DNA from: Desulfitibacter sp. BRH_c19
GTDB lineage: Bacteria; Bacillota; DSM-16504; Desulfitibacterales; Desulfitibacteraceae
Direction of reading: 5' to 3'
DNA length: 64,000 nucleotides
NCBI GenBank assembly: GCA_001515945.1
Contig: LOER01000034.1
Coordinates: 124,001-188,000, forward strand
In this document: piece after piece, positions 58,598 through 64,000 of the stretch
Layout of the letters: each line of letters begins with the position of its first letter
How positions within the stretch are numbered: position 1 is the stretch's first letter
The notes under the pieces: model-generated
What the model saw: only the letters and a program-made list of their open reading frames with translations
Told to the model about the DNA's origin: nothing
The model's database searches: none
Made by a program: the position numbers and the translations under genes

Positions 58598-58640
58598 ATT
58601 TTTATAAAAATAGAGTACAGAAGTAAATCTGTACTCTATT
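58598..58640 (-). terminator. Attenuating terminator between dctP and dctQ
   Basis: Arms 58609-58620 (AATAGAGTACAG) and 58629-58640 are exact complements, loop of eight, with a U-rich exit on the minus strand. Likely lowers expression of the membrane subunits relative to the binding protein. Confidence 0.75.
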
Positions 58641-58650
58641 TACTTTTCAA

Positions 58651-59661
58651 TTATTGACCTATTAATGCTTCAATATATTCGGGATTAATCTGATCCGCAA
58701 ATTTTTCATATACTGGTTCGCATGCCTTTTGCCATTCTAATTTATCAACTTCAGTAACAACCATGCCTTTTTCTGCTAAAGCACTAACCAGTTCAGCATC
58801 AAGGTCACTACTATACTGTCTTTCCCAATCTCTAGCTTCCTTTTCAGCCTTTACAATAGCTTCTTGAGTGTCGGAAGAAAATCCATCGAAAAGCTCTTTA
58901 TTAATTGACATTACAGCTGGTGAGTAGAAATGCCCCGTTAAAGAAACATGCTCTTGAACTTCATATACCTTAGCCGTATCAAGAATTACAAGGGGATTTT
59001 CCTGCCCATCGATTGTACCCTGCTGTAGTGCTATAAACACTTCACCCCATGCCATTGGTGTTGGTTGGGCGCCAAGATGGCGGAAAGTTTCAAGGTGGAT
59101 TGGGTTTTCCATAGTTCTAATTTTCATACCTTCAATATCTTCCGGACTAACAATAGGACCTGCATTATTGGTCACGTGACGGAACCCATTTTCCCAGAAG
59201 CCTAAAGCGTTAATTCCCATAGGTTCTAAACTCCCAAGTATCTCTTGACCAATTTCTCCATCCATAACCTCATAAGCCTTTTGTCTATCAGTTATTATAA
59301 ATGGCAAATCAAATAACATGAAATCGGAGGAGAAGTTTGGTAGTGGTCCAGTAGAAGTTAAACTCATTTCAATAGTTCCAATACCCACACCTTCGACCAA
59401 GTCTCTTTCATTTCCAAGCTGACTACTTGGAAAAATCTGTATTTCGACTTCACCATCAGTATACTCAGATACCTTATCAGCAAAAACCTGTGCACCTTTT
59501 CCATAGTGACTATCAGCTTCTGCAGTCATTCCCAATCTTAGAACAACTTTTTCAGGTTCATTTGAACCATTGTCGGTATCTGGTGCCTTATCATTACCAC
59601 CACAGGCTACTAAAGTAAACATCATTGCAATTACAACAGCAATCATTAAAAATCTCTTCAA
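58651..59661 (-). CDS. dctP: TRAP transporter substrate-binding protein (DctP), lipoprotein
   Basis: 336 residues from TTG 59661 (GGGGGG upstream; an ATG at 59679 overlaps the RBS). Lipoprotein signal with lipobox LVAC near residue 18-21, then the DctP fold: VVLRLGMTAEADSHYGKGAQ, VEIQIFPSSQLGNERDLVEG, GMKIRTMENPIHLETFRHLG with the conserved ligand-carboxylate Arg, PMAWGEVFIALQQGTIDGQENPL. Binds an organic acid outside the membrane. Tandem AT-rich repeats (59691-59720) upstream may bind the AraC-type response regulator. Confidence 0.92.
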   Translation of the reverse strand: MKRFLMIAVVIAMMFTLVACGGNDKAPDTDNGSNEPEKVVLRLGMTAEADSHYGKGAQVFADKVSEYTDGEVEIQIFPSSQLGNERDLVEGVGIGTIEMSLTSTGPLPNFSSDFMLFDLPFIITDRQKAYEVMDGEIGQEILGSLEPMGINALGFWENGFRHVTNNAGPIVSPEDIEGMKIRTMENPIHLETFRHLGAQPTPMAWGEVFIALQQGTIDGQENPLVILDTAKVYEVQEHVSLTGHFYSPAVMSINKELFDGFSSDTQEAIVKAEKEARDWERQYSSDLDAELVSALAEKGMVVTEVDKLEWQKACEPVYEKFADQINPEYIEALIGQ

Positions 59662-59690
59662 TTTCCTAACCCCCCACATTTTTTCTTGCT

Positions 59691-59720
59691 TAGATATATT
59701 TAGATATATTTAAATATATC
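59691..59720 (+). promoter_or_regulatory. Three tandem 10-base repeats upstream of dctP
   Basis: TAGATATATT, TAGATATATT, TAAATATATC in a row, 30-60 bases before the dctP start. Helically phased direct repeats are what AraC-type regulators bind; they could alternatively be simple promoter AT-richness. Confidence 0.35.
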
Positions 59721-59754
59721 CTTTAAAGAAACCCCCATAAACTCCTTCTTTATT

Positions 59755-59795
59755 AGTGATAAGTTTATTCGGCTACACCGAACAAACTTATCACT
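59755..59795. terminator. 18-bp hairpin between response regulator and dctP
   Basis: AGTGATAAGTTTATTCGG (59755-59772) and CCGAACAAACTTATCACT (59778-59795) pair with one mismatch, loop CTACA. It follows the response-regulator stop (59904) and probably ends or attenuates that transcript; U-run is weak. Confidence 0.6.
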
Positions 59796-59903
59796 TAAAA
59801 GTAGTACTATATAAAAGAGGAGGATGGTTGAATGTTTCTCTGCTATCTTAATTCTATAGTAATCAATAATTCCCTTGAGAGTATTTTGACATTGAATATT
59901 AAA

Positions 59904-61463
59904 TTATTGACCTTTAGCATCTTCGATGATTTTACTAGGACTAATACTTGTGTGCTTCTTGAAAACACTACTAAAATAGCTAGGGTCATGTATTCCAACC
60001 TGTCTACCTACTTCACCTACCGAAAACTTTCCAGTCATAAGTAAAGTTTTTGCCTTTTCTATTCTAGTTTTTGTTAAAACTTCAGCAAATCCTTGTCCCG
60101 TTTGTTTTTTAAATATTCTGCTCAAATAAAATGGGCTTATAAAGAGTTTACCCGCAACTCCTTCTAAAGTAACTTCTGCATGATAGTTTTGTTTTATATA
60201 ATCAATGGTCAAATTAATATAGTAGTCAGAAGATGAAATCCTTGCAGGAGTGATCTTGGAACATAACTCGCTGATTATGTTCTCTATGGCGTTTTTTAAG
60301 TCTGTTACTGTAATTAGTTGATTATTAATGGATGCAATCTTTTCTCTAAAGAATTCAGTTTCTTCTCTAGTTAAGATATCTTTTGCTGATACACAGACTA
60401 TAAGCGTAAGCAAGTCTGAAGTAAATCCAATAGCTTTATCTTTACGGCAAAAAGTATCATTCATTACTGTAAGGCTTCTATTAATTAGCTCTAAAATAAA
60501 ACTATACTCTTTCCGCAAAACAGCACTAAAAACCTCACCTTGAACATCTGACACCTTTGGTAATACGCAACTTTTTTCTTCCATGTTTGCACTAAAATGT
60601 ATCCCACTATTAAGCCAGAATAGTGCATTCTCACAGATTTCATTGGCTTTATTAAATGCTGAATGAATATTGCCTTCCATTGAAAGGGTTAGTACACCAG
60701 CATAAATACCATAACCATTTGAAGAGCACCATATGTTTATGTCTTTCATCATATCCTTGGTTAGTTGTTTTTTACCAAAAACTATTAACTTTCCTCCAGT
60801 TAGGACAGTATACAATCCATTATCTAAAGATTTGTTTATTGCTGCCGCTATTTTTGTAATAGTAGTTTCATTTATAATAATTCTACTACTTTTCTCATCA
60901 ACAAATGTAGCAACAAGGATTTGAGTGTAGTTGTAATCCTTAATTCCTAAAATTTTTTTAGCCACTTTTTCTTGGCCTATCTTTAAATTGTCGTTTATTA
61001 GATCCACTACAAACTGTTTTTTTAGGTTGGGCTCTATAGTCTTAAGGTTATTGTGCAATCTTAAGGCTTTAGAAGTCTCCAACTTTTCCTTTAACTTACT
61101 TTTTATGCCTCTTTTTAGTACATTGATAAGTTTTTCCGGACTTATGGGTTTACTAAGATAATCTTCTACATCTATTTCAATTGCCTTTTTTGCATAATCA
61201 AACCGCTCATAAGCTGTTAAAATATAGATTTTGATCCCTGGGTACTTTTCCTTAATCATGGCTGCTGCTTCTAGACCATTTTTATGAGGCATTGATATAT
61301 CAATAATCATAAAGTCTGGTTGAAATTTTTCTGCCAATTCCACAGCTTGATACCCATTCTGTGCTTCTCCACAAATTTTTAAAGGCATTTTATACTTATC
61401 AATGACATATCGGAGAAACTGTAATTCAATTAGTTCATCATCAACAATTAATAATTTATACAT
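59904..61463 (-). CDS. AraC-type response regulator (YesN-like)
   Basis: 519 residues from ATG 61463 (GAAGGAG upstream). Receiver domain at about 1-120 with acidic pair DDE near 8-10, phospho-Asp55 in MIIDISMP, and KPIS near 105-108. A long middle region (about 130-400) of unknown fold follows, then two AraC helix-turn-helix units in the last 100 residues (YINLTIDYIKQNYHAEVTLE, KLFISPFYLSRIFKKQTGQG, VGRQVGIHDPSYFSSVFKKH). Activated by the kinase encoded just upstream; the likely target is the TRAP/dehydratase operon immediately downstream. Confidence 0.92.
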   Translation of the reverse strand: MYKLLIVDDELIELQFLRYVIDKYKMPLKICGEAQNGYQAVELAEKFQPDFMIIDISMPHKNGLEAAAMIKEKYPGIKIYILTAYERFDYAKKAIEIDVEDYLSKPISPEKLINVLKRGIKSKLKEKLETSKALRLHNNLKTIEPNLKKQFVVDLINDNLKIGQEKVAKKILGIKDYNYTQILVATFVDEKSSRIIINETTITKIAAAINKSLDNGLYTVLTGGKLIVFGKKQLTKDMMKDINIWCSSNGYGIYAGVLTLSMEGNIHSAFNKANEICENALFWLNSGIHFSANMEEKSCVLPKVSDVQGEVFSAVLRKEYSFILELINRSLTVMNDTFCRKDKAIGFTSDLLTLIVCVSAKDILTREETEFFREKIASINNQLITVTDLKNAIENIISELCSKITPARISSSDYYINLTIDYIKQNYHAEVTLEGVAGKLFISPFYLSRIFKKQTGQGFAEVLTKTRIEKAKTLLMTGKFSVGEVGRQVGIHDPSYFSSVFKKHTSISPSKIIEDAKGQ

Positions 61464-61673
61464 ATAGATTTCTCCTTCATTAAAAATCATTCCTTGATTG
61501 TATACCTATACACACTATTATGCATTGGAAAATTTTTCTCAAGCCCCAAAACAACTTGGTCGCTAATTTAATAAACTAAGAGCATATAAAAATATATATG
61601 CCCTCATCCAATATTAAAACAATATAATAATAATATGAAACCTGCTATAACTACTACATTTGCGCTCATTTAA

Positions 61674-63266
61674 TTAAGATAATGGCAACTCTATGGTCGC
61701 TTTTGTACCATTTTCACAAAGCCTTTCAATATTAAAACTAAAATCTATTCCATAGTAATACTCAAGTCTCTTGTAAATATTTTTTAAACCTATCCCTTTT
61801 ATGGATGACAATGAGCTGAAGTTTTGATTTGTAAATTCCTGTACTTCCTGTACTACCTTATTTTCCACACCGCAACCATTATCAATAACCTCTAGAACAA
61901 CCTTATTGTTTTTTAAAAACCCGTTAATAATTAATTTGCCCTGCCAACTAATATTGGTAAATCCATGCAGAATGGCATTTTCTACCAAAACCATTAATGT
62001 CATGTTGGGAACTTTTATTGACAACACTTCTTCAACTATATTGATTTCTACTGAAAATCTAGTTGGAAACCTAGTCTTTTGTATCAACAGATAGTCATTT
62101 ATTTGGTCTATCTCCTCTGCAATGGATAAAAGTGATTCAGTTTTACCTAAACTTCTTCTTAACAAATTAGATAATGCGTAAGTGAGACTAGAGGCTGTGG
62201 TAGCACCCTCCATTAATGAAGTTTGGGCTATTGTGTTTAAAGTATTAAAAAGAAAATGTGGGTTTACCTGTGATTCTAAGAACTTTAACCTTGCCTCATT
62301 TAAAGAACTTTCAAGTTCTGCCTTTCTTTGCTCTTCTTTTGCCAAGCTAAGTTTGTAAGCACTTATTTGCTTCCCCCTTGCTGAGTGTATTATCATCTGT
62401 ACAAGAGACGCACTAAAAATGGAAAGAGTTTCTGCAACAGATTTTAAGTGATTTCTATTGATAATGTTTAGATTCACATAAGCTTTGTGAGCTAATAAAT
62501 AATCCCTTTCTGAAAAAGAACTCTTTATTAAAACTTCATCATAATCTGTAGATACCTCAACCCTTCCATAGCCACATCCTAAATAACCAAGCAGTCTTTG
62601 ATTAATAATAATAGGTGATTGAATGGAATACACATTAAATTTACATTTAAAAACTACAAGTTCATTGCCCTTTTTATCTCCATTATCAGTACACAACACA
62701 CAATTTCCTGCTTTTTGTCTCATACAAAGAGTACAAAAATCCGGGAAGTTTTTTGGTTCAGCTAGCAAGTCACCAGAACAATCCACTAATGTGACAGCCA
62801 GGCTAACACTTTGGGCAAATTTATCCGCAATTATATTAAGATTAACTAATTTGTCTATATCATATAGATTTAAGTCATCTATTGTCTCCATTTCATTAAG
62901 AGGTTCTAGTAAAGCAGGATATACTATACTTAAGAATTGAGATTGTTTGTCAGTTTTATTAGTCAGATAATGTTGGGCACCATCTGGAACATACCCAAGC
63001 TTTCCTTTTCTTAAAACAAGCTTTCTTCCGTTAATTATGTGAATACTTTCCCCTTCTATACCATACAAAATTTCTATATATCCAGCATGTGTGTGTAGCT
63101 CTTGTTCTTTACCTGGAAATGCTGTGCCAAAAGAAAGGGTTGGCTGAGTATTAAAACCGTCTGGGTCCATTTGTAGCCAATACAAGTCTCCCCATTCATA
63201 ATGCTGTTCATCTATGATTTCTAAATCAAATAGTTTATGAATTGTTTTTTGAATTTGTTCATTCAC
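61674..63266 (-). CDS. Sensor histidine kinase with cupin and PocR sensory domains
   Basis: 530 residues from GTG 63266 (AGGTGA upstream; a GTG at 63275 lacks an RBS). Domain order: cupin at about 40-120 (HTHAGYIEILYGIEGESIHI, LGYVPDGAQHYL), PocR domain at about 135-285 with a cysteine cluster CTLCMRQKAGNCVLC and a further Cys, a coiled coil at about 310-335, then the YesM-type kinase: phospho-acceptor His in QVNPHFLFNTLNT (about 337), ATP-binding NAILHGF, IDNGCGV, GIGLKNIYKRLEYYYG. No membrane helix, so it senses an intracellular ligand. PocR domains sense small diols or hydrocarbons in other systems. Partner is the AraC-type regulator downstream. Confidence 0.92.
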   Translation of the reverse strand: MNEQIQKTIHKLFDLEIIDEQHYEWGDLYWLQMDPDGFNTQPTLSFGTAFPGKEQELHTHAGYIEILYGIEGESIHIINGRKLVLRKGKLGYVPDGAQHYLTNKTDKQSQFLSIVYPALLEPLNEMETIDDLNLYDIDKLVNLNIIADKFAQSVSLAVTLVDCSGDLLAEPKNFPDFCTLCMRQKAGNCVLCTDNGDKKGNELVVFKCKFNVYSIQSPIIINQRLLGYLGCGYGRVEVSTDYDEVLIKSSFSERDYLLAHKAYVNLNIINRNHLKSVAETLSIFSASLVQMIIHSARGKQISAYKLSLAKEEQRKAELESSLNEARLKFLESQVNPHFLFNTLNTIAQTSLMEGATTASSLTYALSNLLRRSLGKTESLLSIAEEIDQINDYLLIQKTRFPTRFSVEINIVEEVLSIKVPNMTLMVLVENAILHGFTNISWQGKLIINGFLKNNKVVLEVIDNGCGVENKVVQEVQEFTNQNFSSLSSIKGIGLKNIYKRLEYYYGIDFSFNIERLCENGTKATIELPLS

Positions 63267-63427
63267 CTGTATCACCTAATATTCTATAGTTTATTAAAGC
63301 TTACATATTAAGGCTTTGGCATTTATTACACTTTACGTTTAACTATTATCAAATTTACAGTCGACCATACAAGAGCATATTAGCCTTTGAACAAGTTATA
63401 TAATAACATATATAACTTGAAACGTAC

Positions 63428-63472
63428 AAAAAAACAGCGTCAACCATGTCGTACTGATTTTTACCGCTGTTT
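63428..63472 (-). terminator. Intrinsic terminator after AEC transporter gene
   Basis: Minus-strand AAACAGCG (63465-63472) pairs with CGCTGTTT (63432-63439) around a 25-base loop, followed by a U-run ending near 63428. It lies after the transporter stop at 63517. The rest of 63276-63516 shows no gene. Confidence 0.6.
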
Positions 63473-63516
63473 CTATATATCATACTAGTAGCTCTGTGTT
63501 GTCTGAATAATCCTGT

Positions 63517-64000
63517 TTAATAAAACTTAAAGATAAGAAATAATAAAACTGGGATTGTTACGATACTTACTAATGTAGTAAACACAACTCCTTCACTAGC
63601 CATTCTTACGTTGCCTTCATACGTTTCTGCAAAAATTGTTGCAAGAACACCAGAAGGTGTGCCTGCCATAATAATAACCACACCTGCAACCATAAGAGAA
63701 ACACTAGCCAGTTTTAGTATCACAAATAAAAGTATGGGTATAAAAAGTAATCGTATAAAAGTTATGGCAAAGTACTTTCTTAATTCCTTAAACCTTATTT
63801 TATCAATTTCCAATGTAAGCCCTATTATTATAAAGGACAATGGAAATGTCATTGAACCAATTGTTTCAAAGGTTTCCAGAAACGGAGATGGTATTCTCAG
63901 CTTTAATGCGACCATCACAATACTTGCGAACATAGCAACAACAGTCGGTTCTTTAAGAAATTTTAATTTGGTAACTTTGATGTCCTTTGGAGTCATTAAC
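63517..64000 (-). CDS. AEC-family transporter, C-terminal part, cut by right edge
   Basis: C-terminal half of an auxin-efflux-carrier family permease; the frame stays open to the window edge, and the Met at 63996 is internal. Helices at about 16-34, 46-62, 75-95, 100-118 and 135-157 of the visible part; IGSMTFPLSFIIIGLTL near 46-62 and AGTPSGVLATIFAETYEGN near 111-129 are typical of the second five-helix repeat. AEC members carry malate, other organic acids or amino acids. Its proximity to the TRAP and two-component genes fits organic-acid transport, but the terminator separates them. Confidence 0.85.
   Translation of the reverse strand, partial: LMTPKDIKVTKLKFLKEPTVVAMFASIVMVALKLRIPSPFLETFETIGSMTFPLSFIIIGLTLEIDKIRFKELRKYFAITFIRLLFIPILLFVILKLASVSLMVAGVVIIMAGTPSGVLATIFAETYEGNVRMASEGVVFTTLVSIVTIPVLLFLIFKFY

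Noticed and set aside
1-64000. CRISPR arrays, tRNA/rRNA genes, insertion sequences, phage genes
   Set aside because: None seen by eye on either strand.

Overview
The window is AT-rich DNA with strong GGAGG-type ribosome binding sites, frequent GTG/TTG starts and many anaerobe-type enzymes: corrinoid methyltransferases, an aldehyde:ferredoxin oxidoreductase, a molybdenum hydroxylase, a class of oxygen-labile dehydratases, a PocR-type sensor kinase and ABC/ECF/TRAP uptake systems. This points to a strictly anaerobic low-GC Firmicute of the Clostridia; I cannot name a species. Nearly everything is on the minus strand; only a small DUF378 gene, a ferredoxin remnant and a DUF401 permease are on the plus strand. 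No rRNA, tRNA, CRISPR or insertion sequence was seen.

Read in transcription order (right to left), 17261 to 1 is one uninterrupted same-strand series of 18 genes: UroD-type methyltransferase, corrinoid protein, second UroD-type methyltransferase, GntR/HutC regulator, zinc dehydrogenase, FGGY kinase, DhnA-type aldolase, FAD oxidase plus Fe-S partner, amidohydrolase, second zinc dehydrogenase, a formylmethanofuran:H4MPT formyltransferase (Ftr) homologue, an ECF S component, a 47-residue membrane protein, a methyltetrahydrofolate-type methyltransferase, and the ECF T, A and A' subunits. It looks like an uptake-plus-demethylation-plus-carbon-skeleton catabolic unit for an unidentified methylated compound.

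17.4-24.4 kb holds a BMP-type (nucleoside-like) ABC transporter and a chemoreceptor. 24.4-30.0 kb holds an aldehyde:ferredoxin oxidoreductase with a three-subunit molybdenum hydroxylase. 30.1-33.6 kb holds an MtmB-like methyltransferase that has Met at the position that is pyrrolysine in monomethylamine methyltransferase, its corrinoid protein, and a LacI regulator. Matching LacI-type operator sequences lie before the BMP transporter, before the MtmB-like operon and before lacI, so these appear to be one regulon. 33.7-43.0 kb holds genes of the SsnA/YgeW/YgeY/HyuA group known from anaerobic purine (uric acid) breakdown, without ygeX or ygfK in view. Together these suggest uptake, N-demethylation, oxidation and ring opening of a methylated N-heterocycle; the substrate is inference.

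43.0-51.5 kb is mixed housekeeping: RmuC, a cation efflux protein behind a terminator-containing leader, glutaminase, a DUF401 permease, and a CPBP protease/DUF1648/GntR module bracketed by direct repeats. 51.5-63.3 kb is a hydroxy-acid catabolic locus: two IlvD-type dehydratases, an HpcH/HpaI aldolase, PanB, a DctPQM TRAP transporter, and a two-component system whose kinase carries cupin and PocR domains. An AEC-family transporter is cut by the right edge, and an ECF ATPase by the left edge.
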